Shown piece by piece: positions 38,683 to 45,619 of a stretch of 64,000 nt of DNA. The notes below the pieces were generated by a model that was not told the origin of the DNA, ran no database searches, and saw nothing but the letters and a program-made list of their open reading frames with translations. Location: assembly GCF_963664135.1 (NCBI RefSeq), contig NZ_OY760905.1, positions 434,001-498,000 on the forward strand, in the 5' to 3' direction. Each line of letters begins with the position of its first letter. The first letter of the stretch is position 1. The stretch comes from an uncultured Acetobacterium sp. (GTDB lineage Bacteria > Bacillota > Clostridia > Eubacteriales > Eubacteriaceae). The position numbers and the translations under genes were made by a program.

Positions 38683-39834
38683 TCAGCTGACCCTGTGGTC
38701 GATTATATTCACGACATAGTTGGCAAGTTTTTTTAGATCTTTACTTATTTCAGATTTTGGAGCATCCAGAACAATGGGTATTCCTTTATTATGAGAGGTA
38801 ATCGCTGTTTTAAAATCAAAAGCAATGGTATTTTTTACCTGATCATTTAAAACCCTTTGCATGTCCTTTAGACTGATCAGTCCCTTTGTTAAACGGTTAA
38901 TCACGATTTCTGTTTTCTCCCTTTGCTGAAGCGATTCAAGGATATTAAGACTGATTTTCGTATTACGCAAGGTTGAGATATCTGGAACAGAAATCAACAA
39001 AACCAGATTTGAATTCTCAATAGCAACCATTGATACATCATTAAACACAGGTGATGTATCAATTAGAATATAATCATAAAACGGTCGCATGGTATTAATC
39101 ATTGTTTCGATGTTTTTAGGTGTTACATATTCTGCATATTCTGGACTCTTAGGTGCGCACACAGTACTGACTCCAGAAAAATGTAGCGCCATCAAACGTT
39201 TAATGGCATCAATGTCGCCAGCATCATTGCCTTGAGATAATTCAGAAATGGTATCCTTTGGATCAATATCAAAATAAACGTTGACATCTCCAAACTGCAG
39301 ATCTGCATCAATAATAGCAACTTTTTTTCCCATTTTTGCCAATGACACTGCTAAATTAACCGTGATGGTTGTCTTTCCAATGCCACCTTTTACACCAAAT
39401 ACGGTGATGATGCGAGACTGCATGTTATTCGATGCGGTTATATCGGCATTTTCCATTCGGGATTTTTCCATATAATGTGCTAATTCGATATTTTCAGTTA
39501 GCACTTCTGCATCAATGGGAAATTGCAGTACTTTTCGCACTCCAGCCAGCATGACCTTTTCAATCATGTTCACATCAAAATTATCGCATAATAAAATAAC
39601 TGCACATCCAGGAATTTTGATGTAGATTTTTTCGGCCAAATCAATGGCAATCTGATATTCATCATCGCACTGAATAATTATGACATGGGGTTTTAAACTT
39701 ATACATTTTTCCAGAACATTTTCATCCTGCTTTGAATATCCGATAAATGCAACCTTATCTTTTCGTAATAAACTTTTTATTTCGTATATGCGATTATCGT
39801 TATTTCCAACGATCATTACTTTTATCTTTTCCAT
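38683..39834 (-). CDS. cpaE: CpaE/TadZ, ParA-like pilus localisation ATPase
   Basis: A 383-residue two-domain protein. Residues 1-120 form a receiver-like (CheY-fold) domain without the usual phosphorylation constellation. Residues 140-380 form a MinD/ParA ATPase with the deviant Walker motif KGGIGKT (149-155) and the IDADLQFGDV and ILIDTSP motifs. In Tad systems TadZ marks the pole where the pilus is built. ATG 39834 has GGGGTGA upstream; a GTG at 39852 is the alternative. It sits between cpaB and tadA. Confidence 0.92.
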   Translation of the reverse strand: MEKIKVMIVGNNDNRIYEIKSLLRKDKVAFIGYSKQDENVLEKCISLKPHVIIIQCDDEYQIAIDLAEKIYIKIPGCAVILLCDNFDVNMIEKVMLAGVRKVLQFPIDAEVLTENIELAHYMEKSRMENADITASNNMQSRIITVFGVKGGIGKTTITVNLAVSLAKMGKKVAIIDADLQFGDVNVYFDIDPKDTISELSQGNDAGDIDAIKRLMALHFSGVSTVCAPKSPEYAEYVTPKNIETMINTMRPFYDYILIDTSPVFNDVSMVAIENSNLVLLISVPDISTLRNTKISLNILESLQQREKTEIVINRLTKGLISLKDMQRVLNDQVKNTIAFDFKTAITSHNKGIPIVLDAPKSEISKDLKKLANYVVNIIDHRVS

Positions 39835-39889
39835 CGGTTCACCCCATTTCACATTATTTATTCGAATAACTTTTTTTCATCAGCAAATA

Positions 39890-40558
39890 CTAAGATGGAT
39901 AGGGTTTCGCACCTAAAATGGTATGATCCACAGGGGAACGGAGAACTAATCGATATTTAGTCTGCATCCCTGCTGAAACGGCATCATGAAGTTTTGTAAC
40001 TTCTGAAGCAGGGACGGAGAGCGTAACCGATGTGTATTCGCCGCCTTTGTCGCCGGTACTTTTAGGACCAATTTCCAAAATCACGACATCTTCAACAACA
40101 TACTGCGAACTAATCACATTTTTATCAACGATTGTCGCAACCAGATCGACTCGGTCACCTTTGGTTAAATAACCGCCCACACCTCGTTCTTCATCAACAA
40201 GAATGGTTACCCCTCGATAATTTGGATCAATAGAATAGGCCAAATTATTATTCTCCTGAGTTGGATCACTTAACCGAGTTGTCAGGATCTGTTCATTAGC
40301 TTCAATGTTATCTTTAGTAATCCGGCCCAGAACATCATCTTGGTTGGCAAGTGACAATTGATGAACCAATTCAATAGGAATTTCTTCTGTTTTCAACATT
40401 TCTTTTTGAATAACAGTTCCTTTAGGAATAGCTTGTGCGGCTAAAACTACCGGTTGTGTTTTTTGATCTGCACCTTTTTGAAGAGACGTTGCAAACTGAA
40501 AAACAGCGAAACCTGTAATTATTGACACAATCAATGCGATTATTATGAGTTTTTTCAT
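39890..40558 (-). CDS. cpaB: CpaB/RcpC, Flp pilus assembly protein
   Basis: A 222-residue protein with one N-terminal transmembrane helix and a SAF domain (about 40-105, VLAAQAIPKGTVIQKEML) followed by the RcpC/CpaB domain. In Gram-negative Tad systems it links to the secretin. Here no secretin exists, so it may contact the peptidoglycan or the pilus channel instead. The start at 40558 has GGAG six bases upstream. Confidence 0.88.
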   Translation of the reverse strand: MKKLIIIALIVSIITGFAVFQFATSLQKGADQKTQPVVLAAQAIPKGTVIQKEMLKTEEIPIELVHQLSLANQDDVLGRITKDNIEANEQILTTRLSDPTQENNNLAYSIDPNYRGVTILVDEERGVGGYLTKGDRVDLVATIVDKNVISSQYVVEDVVILEIGPKSTGDKGGEYTSVTLSVPASEVTKLHDAVSAGMQTKYRLVLRSPVDHTILGAKPYPS

Positions 40559-40626
40559 CGATTTCTCCATTCGACTGTTTTATTGACTTTTGTTTAATAT
40601 CTACCCAAAATTCAATCTATTATTAA

Positions 40627-41655
40627 TTATTCCGATAAGATCAGATTATATAATCCAAAATCAGCTTCTGATCCTTCTCCAACGTTATTTCCTGAAGATA
40701 CTCCATTTGAGACCATATTTAAAAACGAACCGGTGATATATCCATCATTCGTTTGATTTTCGAGTAAAAATGCGGCAAAACCTTCTACCACAACTGTTTT
40801 TTTATCAGCCCCAAAGGAATAAATAGGGACCTTGACAATCCTCGGGCATGATGGGTCAAAATTACTAACCGTACAACCTGTCCCTCCTGATTTTGCTCCA
40901 AAATGGGTACAGGCAGAGTAACGTTCATCAAAACCCTGATAAGTGGGACCTACCATGTTTCCACTTTCTTCCAGAAGAATGTCTCCGACACTGATTTCGC
41001 CTGCATATCCCTGGGAAATCCAAATGCGATAGTCGCTGGCACCGCCACCCTGTCCATCCAGATCCAATGCTCCAAAAAACGAGGTTGAACCCCCATGAAC
41101 GCCATATTTTAGGGTGACATGGGTCAGGTCATGACTGGCGATTCGTGCTTCAATTTCATCTTTTGTCAATCCAATGGGCACGACGCCACTTGTTCGGATC
41201 ACCGGAGAGAGTTTTGCCACAGCGCTTCTTGATAGATCTAGCTTATCTATCCCAAATATTTTCGCAAAATACATGGGTGCAGATTTATCGACAGTTACCC
41301 GTATTTCAGTATATTGACCATTACTGATTTTCCCTAAAACAACATCATCTTCTGTAATATCCCCAAATCCATTAAGACTGGCATAGCTGACTGCACTTGC
41401 TTTTATTTGATTGATCTTTGTGATATTACCAGTTTCAATGGGCAATAGCCGCCCAGATGAATACACTGCCGCATCGGCAGCTTTTTGCTGTTCTCCGGTA
41501 CTTAAAAAGGCCAACCCCAGATCAATTACCAACGCTAATATCCCCATTATAAAAACCATCGACACAGCTACTATAATTAATGCATCACCATGTTCTTGAT
41601 CTTTTATTCGTGTGAAAAACATATTTTTTCTTAAAAAAGCTATTATCTTATTCAT
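40627..41655 (-). CDS. TadG-like pseudopilin-type assembly protein
   Basis: A 342-residue protein with a prepilin-like N-terminus (EHGDALIIVAVSMVFIMGIL...) and a single transmembrane helix, then a large extracytoplasmic region. The part to about residue 155 (GEQQKAADAAVYSSGRLLP) matches the putative Tad/TadG N-terminal domain. The rest has paired cysteines (CTHFG...CTVSNFDPSC) that may form disulfides or bind metal. The von Willebrand A domain of longer TadG proteins is not evident. It starts one base after the tadE stop. Confidence 0.78.
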   Translation of the reverse strand: MNKIIAFLRKNMFFTRIKDQEHGDALIIVAVSMVFIMGILALVIDLGLAFLSTGEQQKAADAAVYSSGRLLPIETGNITKINQIKASAVSYASLNGFGDITEDDVVLGKISNGQYTEIRVTVDKSAPMYFAKIFGIDKLDLSRSAVAKLSPVIRTSGVVPIGLTKDEIEARIASHDLTHVTLKYGVHGGSTSFFGALDLDGQGGGASDYRIWISQGYAGEISVGDILLEESGNMVGPTYQGFDERYSACTHFGAKSGGTGCTVSNFDPSCPRIVKVPIYSFGADKKTVVVEGFAAFLLENQTNDGYITGSFLNMVSNGVSSGNNVGEGSEADFGLYNLILSE

Positions 41656-42066
41656 CTATTCCACCTTCATGGTGCAGGATGAAGAAAGATTCATGGTTTC
41701 ACCCTGAACAAAAACACCAACAATTGGGGTAAGTATATCAATGTCATCGCTGATTTTAATGACAACATCGCCGAGTCGCGGATTTGATGCATTTGTAAAA
41801 GTAATGTCAATATCCACTGAATCGGCAATGTTTTCTGGGGCAATCGCCCGGATATGATCTGCTATTGCTGTTTTACTGGTTGAATGAACGATTGCATATC
41901 GCGCCCCCTCTCTGGAACAATAATCAATACTGTTTTGGTTCATAAACAACCAACCAAAATCGATGATTGCACACAAAATCATAATCAAAATTGGCAGGGT
42001 GATCGCAAGCTCAACAATGGCTTGTCCATCTTCTTTTTTTATTCTTTTGATTATGTTTGTAAACAT
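41656..42066 (-). CDS. tadE: TadE-like pseudopilin
   Basis: A 136-residue TadE protein with the processing motif EDG|QAIVEL followed by a hydrophobic helix (AITLPILIMILCAIIDFGWLF) and a short globular end. It is presumably cleaved by the locus's own prepilin peptidase and acts as a minor pilin. The ATG at 42066 lies behind GGGGAGGAAGA. An upstream TTG (42087) would place that site inside the gene. It is the first gene after the internal terminator at 42138-42196. Confidence 0.9.
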   Translation of the reverse strand: MFTNIIKRIKKEDGQAIVELAITLPILIMILCAIIDFGWLFMNQNSIDYCSREGARYAIVHSTSKTAIADHIRAIAPENIADSVDIDITFTNASNPRLGDVVIKISDDIDILTPIVGVFVQGETMNLSSSCTMKVE

Positions 42067-42137
42067 TCTTCCTCCCCGATTATTCAAAAATGAATATCTT
42101 ATTTATAAAAAAATTGCGTGTTAATCTTTCTGCCATT

Positions 42138-42196
42138 AAAAAAGGCATATTGATTACGTCTGGCAGAACTCTCTACTCTGACGTTGCCAATATGCC
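42138..42196 (-). terminator. Internal terminator between the pilin genes and tadE
   Basis: GGCATATTG and CAATATGCC form a perfect nine-base-pair outer stem, with an inner ACGTC/GACGT stem, and a six-T tail on the minus strand. It follows the fourth pilin and precedes the assembly genes, so it probably lowers expression of the machinery relative to pilin. Confidence 0.8.
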
Positions 42197-42237
42197 ACTG
42201 GTTTCTTCACAGTAAACACAATAACTACCTATAGACT

Positions 42238-42405
42238 TTATGCTGCTAATTTCGTTCCGATATCCGTAAAGAATTGACCAATTTGTGGTCCTAATAACCA
42301 GATGGCTGCAATGGCTGCCAAAGCAATCCCCGCAATAATTAATCCATACTCTACCATACCCTGTCCATCTTCTTCTCTGATCATTCGTGCAAATGCATTT
42401 TTCAT
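42238..42405 (-). CDS. flp: Flp prepilin, fourth copy
   Basis: A 55-residue prepilin, too short for most gene callers. Its short leader MKNAFARMIREEDG precedes the Flp cleavage motif G|XXXXEY (cut after G14, glutamate at +5). The mature 41 residues begin with QGMVEYGLII and are one hydrophobic helix ending in a polar tail. AAGGAG precedes the ATG. This copy differs from the second copy only at residue 9 (I for M). It is the last pilin before the internal terminator. Confidence 0.92.
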   Translation of the reverse strand: MKNAFARMIREEDGQGMVEYGLIIAGIALAAIAAIWLLGPQIGQFFTDIGTKLAA

Positions 42406-42471
42406 TTCTTTCTCCTTAAAATTTATTTTGAATTTTTATTCTATTATTTTTCAGATTTATTTGACGAATTT

Positions 42472-42639
42472 TTATGCAGCTAACTGGGTTCCGATGTCTG
42501 TAAAGAATTGACTGATTTGTGGTCCCAATAACCAGATGGCCGCAATGGCTGCCAGCGCAATCCCCGCAATAATTAACCCATACTCCACCATTCCCTGTCC
42601 ATCTTCTTCTCTGATCATTCGTGAAAATGCGTTTTTCAT
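42472..42639 (-). CDS. flp: Flp prepilin, third copy
   Basis: A 55-residue paralogue with leader MKNAFSRMIREEDG, cleavage after G14, and a mature helix identical to its neighbours through LLGPQ. It differs mainly in the tail (QISQFFTDIGTQ) and at residue 6 (S). AAGGAG lies upstream. Spacing to the next copies is 66-68 bases, so each gene carries its own ribosome site. Confidence 0.92.
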   Translation of the reverse strand: MKNAFSRMIREEDGQGMVEYGLIIAGIALAAIAAIWLLGPQISQFFTDIGTQLAA

Positions 42640-42707
42640 TTCTTTCTTCTCCTTAAAATTTATTTTGAATGTTTTATTTCATATTATCAGATTTATTTGA
42701 TGAGTCT

Positions 42708-42875
42708 TTATGCGGCTAGCTTGGTCCCAATGTCTGTAAAGAACTGGCCGATTTGTGGTCCCAATAACCAGATGGCCGCAATGGCTGCCAAGGCAATCCC
42801 CGCAATAATTAATCCATACTCGACCATACCCTGTCCATCTTCTTCTCTCATCATGCGTGCAAATGCGTTTTTCAT
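42708..42875 (-). CDS. flp: Flp prepilin, second copy
   Basis: A 55-residue paralogue with leader MKNAFARMMREEDG and the same G|QGMVEY processing site. Its tail reads QIGQFFTDIGTK. AAGGAG lies upstream. It is translated from the same polycistronic message behind the riboswitches as the other three. Confidence 0.92.
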   Translation of the reverse strand: MKNAFARMMREEDGQGMVEYGLIIAGIALAAIAAIWLLGPQIGQFFTDIGTKLAA

Positions 42876-42939
42876 TTTCTCAATCTCCTTATAATTTTTA
42901 TTTTTGAAATACGGTTCTTGAATATTTTATTTGAATTCT

Positions 42940-43107
42940 TTATGCAGCTAATTTCGTTCCGATATCGGTAAACATTTGGCTGATTTGTGGCCCCAATAAC
43001 CAGATGGCGGCAATGGCTGCCAAAGCAATCCCCGCAATGATTAATCCATATTCGACCATACCCTGTCCATCTTCTTCTTTGAACATTTTTACAAATAAAT
43101 TTCTCAT
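42940..43107 (-). CDS. flp: Flp prepilin, first copy (most divergent)
   Basis: A 55-residue prepilin directly after the prepilin peptidase. Its leader MRNLFVKMFKEEDG and tail QISQMFTDIGTK differ more than the other copies, while the processing site and helix (residues 14-41) are identical. AAGGAG precedes the ATG. It may be the ancestral or a specialised pilin; nothing in the sequence decides this. Confidence 0.92.
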   Translation of the reverse strand: MRNLFVKMFKEEDGQGMVEYGLIIAGIALAAIAAIWLLGPQISQMFTDIGTKLAA

Positions 43108-43167
43108 TTTCTTTTCTCCTTTAAATTATTGATTATGCTCGTAATCGTTAACACTTATTTTTGATCT

Positions 43168-43848
43168 TTAAAACAACTTACTAAATTCAAATAGATAACA
43201 GTTTGTATTTAAAAGATTTAAAATTAAAACCGATACAAAACCAGATGCCATAAAAGGACCCAAAGCAACTTTTGATTTCAAATTGCCTTTCCTGCTGATT
43301 ATCAGATAACTTGCGTAGATCATCAGAAAGAATGTCATAATCATAATTGCTGAGATCATTCCATAAGCTCCTAAACAAAAGCCAACCGCCGCTGCATATT
43401 TTACGTCTCCCCAACCAGCGCCCTTTCCGATCATTGCTGGTAAGAAGAAAATAATAAAACCAATCAATAAACCAAAAATATTTATGCTTAAACTCATTAT
43501 CGGTTGACCGGTTATTAAAAATGCTCCACCAATAAAAAGTGTCATTAATACCAATTCATTAGGAATTTTTCTAATACTGATGTCGACCGCCGAAAGGATG
43601 ATGCAAATGGAAAAGAGCATCATATATTCCAGCGTTTTTGATTCAAGACCATTCAATTTTAAAAAGATCAACCAAATAATTGAATTCATAATTGCCCAAA
43701 ATATGGTTTTAGAAATGCTCCCTGAAAATTGATGCTGCTTAAGTGTGTTAACTCTTTGCTTGATCAAGTACACAGAAGATTTCTCCATCAGTACGCCAAC
43801 GACTGTCCCAATTGATAAAACCAGAACAGTTATTGTAATTTGATTCAT
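43168..43848 (-). CDS. tadV: Prepilin peptidase (TadV/CpaA, A24 family)
   Basis: A 226-residue polytopic aspartate protease that removes the leader from Flp, TadE and TadG-like prepilins. The two catalytic aspartates are in SAVDISIRKIPNE and in GAGWGDVKYA (the GxGD-type motif). The N-terminal cytoplasmic zinc/methylase domain of PilD is absent, as usual for TadV. ATG 43848 has GGAGG seven bases upstream; a GTG two codons earlier overlaps less favourably. It is the first gene behind the tandem riboswitches. Confidence 0.93.
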   Translation of the reverse strand: MNQITITVLVLSIGTVVGVLMEKSSVYLIKQRVNTLKQHQFSGSISKTIFWAIMNSIIWLIFLKLNGLESKTLEYMMLFSICIILSAVDISIRKIPNELVLMTLFIGGAFLITGQPIMSLSINIFGLLIGFIIFFLPAMIGKGAGWGDVKYAAAVGFCLGAYGMISAIMIMTFFLMIYASYLIISRKGNLKSKVALGPFMASGFVSVLILNLLNTNCYLFEFSKLF

Positions 43849-43876
43849 TCGCACACCTCCATCAATTTTTTGTAAT

Positions 43877-43901
43877 AAAAAAGCAACGTTTTACGCGTTG
43901 C
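43877..43901 (-). terminator. Expression-platform terminator of the proximal riboswitch
   Basis: GCAACG and CGTTGC stem (43883-43901) with a seven-base loop and a six-T tail on the minus strand, 28 bases before the prepilin peptidase start. Its 5' arm can alternatively pair with the P1 3' strand (GTTGCA) of the aptamer upstream. Confidence 0.9.
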
Positions 43902-43930
43902 AATAAAGGCGAATTAAATACACCTATAAC

Positions 43931-44006
43931 CTGCAACTGGCTGTCATATAATAAATTATTTAGACCCTATAGCTTTGCGTCCTTACCTTTCAGTAAGTTT
44001 GCCAAA
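43931..44006 (-). promoter_or_regulatory. c-di-GMP-I (GEMM-I) riboswitch, proximal aptamer
   Basis: Read on the minus strand: GGCAAAC (P1 5' strand), a P2 hairpin CTTACT-GAAA-GGTAAG closed by a GAAA tetraloop, the hallmark GGACGCAAAGC, then GGGTCTAAA, an AT-rich P3 tip, TATGACAGCC and the P1 3' strand CAGTTGC. These match the conserved positions of the GEMM-I class. The base equivalent to G20 of the Vibrio Vc2 aptamer is G and the C92 equivalent is C, both expected for c-di-GMP. Its tetraloop receptor is slightly degenerate (CTAAA...TATGA) compared with the distal copy. It is followed by a terminator. Confidence 0.92.
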
Positions 44007-44040
44007 TATTAAATTTACCAACAAGAGAATACAATAGAAT

Positions 44041-44067
44041 AAAAAAACAACGCTCTGACACGTTGCT
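44041..44067 (-). terminator. Expression-platform terminator of the distal riboswitch
   Basis: AGCAACG and CGTTGTT stem (44046-44067), eight-base loop, seven-T tail on the minus strand. Its 5' arm GCAAC is complementary to the P1 3' strand GTTGC of the distal aptamer. Confidence 0.87.
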
Positions 44068-44093
44068 CTAAAGTCATCTTGCGATGGGATTTT

Positions 44094-44170
44094 TTGCAAC
44101 TGGCTGCCATATAATAAATTACTTAGACCCTAAAGCTTTGCGTCCTTACCTTTCGATAAGTTTGCTAAAT
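44094..44170 (-). promoter_or_regulatory. c-di-GMP-I (GEMM-I) riboswitch, distal aptamer
   Basis: On the minus strand: AGCAAAC, a P2 hairpin CTTATC-GAAA-GGTAAG with GAAA tetraloop, GGACGCAAAGC, GGGTCTAAG, an AT-rich P3 tip, TATGGCAGCC and CAGTTGC. The pair CTAAG...TATGG is the classical 11-nucleotide tetraloop receptor. G20 and C92 equivalents are G and C, so c-di-GMP rather than cAMP-GMP is the expected ligand. It shares most of its core with the proximal aptamer, indicating duplication. It begins about 15 bases after the promoter -10 box. Confidence 0.94.
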
Positions 44171-44184
44171 ATTCTATTGGCAAC

Positions 44185-44213
44185 ATAATAAAACATTATA
44201 TTCGACATGTCAA
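44185..44213 (-). promoter_or_regulatory. Promoter of the Tad pilus operon
   Basis: Minus-strand TTGACA (44208-44213), 17-base spacer, TATTAT (44185-44190). The transcript would start just before the distal aptamer. Confidence 0.85.
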
Positions 44214-44664
44214 GTGAAAAATTTGTTTTTTATTTACTTTTGTAAATAATTATAGCAATTTCTTGTTCTGAAATTCTTATTCAGTTTGAAAGTATGTAAA
44301 TTCACAATTAATTATAAGCGTCGATGTTTCTTGATATTCAATTGCTTTATTGTTAATAATATTGTATTTAATTGTCATTTCAGTATTAAATATAAATTGT
44401 ATTATAATAATCTAATATTTTAGCCGTTTTTACTCCACTCTACTTTTAATTATCCAATTTAAAATGTTCAACACATGGTTGACTGCTGCAATTATTTTTG
44501 ATTTTAAAACAATTATGTATATATGAATGCATTGTTTGTCAATCTTATATTTACACTAAAAGATTTCCTTAATAAAAGATTAAATTGTTGACATGTGACG
44601 CTGGTTATGTTAACTTTTGATTATGTTAGAATGAACTAACTATTGTAATGAATGGAGGTTATCT
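44214..44664. other. AT-rich intergenic region between the divergent Tad operon and DUF2325 gene
   Basis: About 450 bases without an ORF or tRNA. It is very AT-rich. An isolated TTGACA lies at 44588-44593, and a TAGAAT preceded by TG at 44627-44632 could serve as an extended -10 for the plus-strand gene. GTTAG-N6-CTAAC (44625-44640) is a short inverted repeat near that site. No other structure is recognised. Confidence 0.5.
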
Positions 44665-44988
44665 ATGAGCATTGTTATCATTGGTGGAAACGATCGGATG
44701 ATTTATCAATATAAAGATCTATGTAAAAATTATGACTGTCAGGCAAAGGTATTCACACAAATGCAGGGAGCTATGAAGAAAAAAATTGGTGAGCCCGATT
44801 TGATCATCCTGTTCACTGGTACAGTTTCTCATAAAATGGTAAACTGTGCCATCTCTGAAGCCAAACGGCTTAATTTACCACTGGCACGTTCCCATACAAG
44901 CAGTCTGGCTGCACTGAGGAATATTCTTGAAACACATTGTTCCCAATGTACAACTTGTGAAAATTGTGTCACACAGTCAATCTCTTAG
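44665..44988 (+). CDS. DUF2325 domain-containing protein
   Basis: A 107-residue soluble protein matching the DUF2325 pattern: MSIVIIGGNDRM at the start, a Rossmann-like core (DLIILFTGTVSHKMVNCAISEAKRLNLPLARSHTSSLAALRNIL) and a cysteine-rich end (CSQCTTCENC). The family function is unknown. The C-terminal cysteines could bind metal or take part in redox sensing, which is inference only. GGAGG precedes the ATG. It is transcribed away from the Tad operon. Confidence 0.8.
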   Translation: MSIVIIGGNDRMIYQYKDLCKNYDCQAKVFTQMQGAMKKKIGEPDLIILFTGTVSHKMVNCAISEAKRLNLPLARSHTSSLAALRNILETHCSQCTTCENCVTQSIS

Positions 44989-45001
44989 CATGTAAAAAAT
45001 A

Positions 45002-45030
45002 AAGGCCTTCCTAATCTAAAAGAAGACCTT
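45002..45030. terminator. Bidirectional hairpin between DUF2325 gene and mscL
   Basis: Nine-position stem with one mismatch (AAGGCCTTC and GAAGACCTT), 11-base loop. T-rich sequence follows on the minus strand, so it mainly terminates mscL, but it also lies 13 bases after the plus-strand gene. Confidence 0.65.
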
Positions 45031-45041
45031 CGTTATTGTCA

Positions 45042-45450
45042 TTAATCCCTTAAGCTTGTTGTACAATTAGGACAACGCTGGGCCTTTACAGGGATTTCAG
45101 TATAACAATAGGGGCATAATTTCGTTTTTTCTTCGACCGTTTTTTTTTGTTCTTTTCAAGTTTACAACTTGATTAACAACTTTAATCATAAAAAAGATCA
45201 CAAAAGCCATAATCACAAAGTTGATAACTGCTGTTAAAAAGGATCCATAACGGATTTCTACGCCGAAGATTGGCAAAACAAAGTTACTTAAATCAGTTTT
45301 TGCAAATAAACCAAGTATCGGCGAAATGATGTCATCCGTCAGTGATTTGATAACATTCTGAAATGCTGCACCTATTATAAATGCAATCGCAAGATCCATC
45401 ACATTTCCGCGAAGAGCAAATGTTCTAAATTCTTTTAAAAAGTGCTTCAT
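45042..45450 (-). pseudogene. mscL: Large-conductance mechanosensitive channel, C-terminal frameshift
   Basis: The first about 104 residues are a normal MscL: two transmembrane helices, with RGNVMDLAIAFIIGAAF as pore helix TM1. At a run of nine A (minus strand; 45140-45148) the frame leaves the conserved path and stops at 45097 after an unrelated basic tail. Dropping one A restores a typical ending with two CxxC pairs (LCPYCYTEIP and RCPNCTTSL) stopping at 45042, the zinc-ribbon tail common in Firmicutes MscL. The channel core is intact, so the truncated protein may still work. Sequencing error, mutation or polymerase slippage at A9 are all possible. Confidence 0.85.
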
Positions 45451-45619
45451 TCAAGCACCTCCAATTTTTTAACGCATTGAATATACCTATTTTTTCCATT
45501 ACTGTCAAGGCGTTTAATAAAAATGAAAGGTTTCACTTAAGGTTATCTATTTATGATTAGTCTTCGTGATCATTGATTTGGATTTTTTCAATTTATTTAA
45601 ATCTTTGGGACATGTTTTT

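Noticed and set aside
38683..39834. Chromosome-partition ParA
   Set aside because: The receiver-like N-terminal domain and position inside the Tad operon fit CpaE/TadZ, and no parB is adjacent.
42238..43107. Regularly spaced near-identical units suggesting a CRISPR-like or tandem repeat array
   Set aside because: Each unit is a 168-base ORF with ribosome site, start, stop and pilin sequence. The similarity is between paralogous genes.
43931..44170. cAMP-GMP (GEMM-Ib) specificity for the riboswitches
   Set aside because: The position equivalent to G20 is G in both aptamers; the cAMP-GMP subclass carries A there. Other variants were not excluded by experiment.
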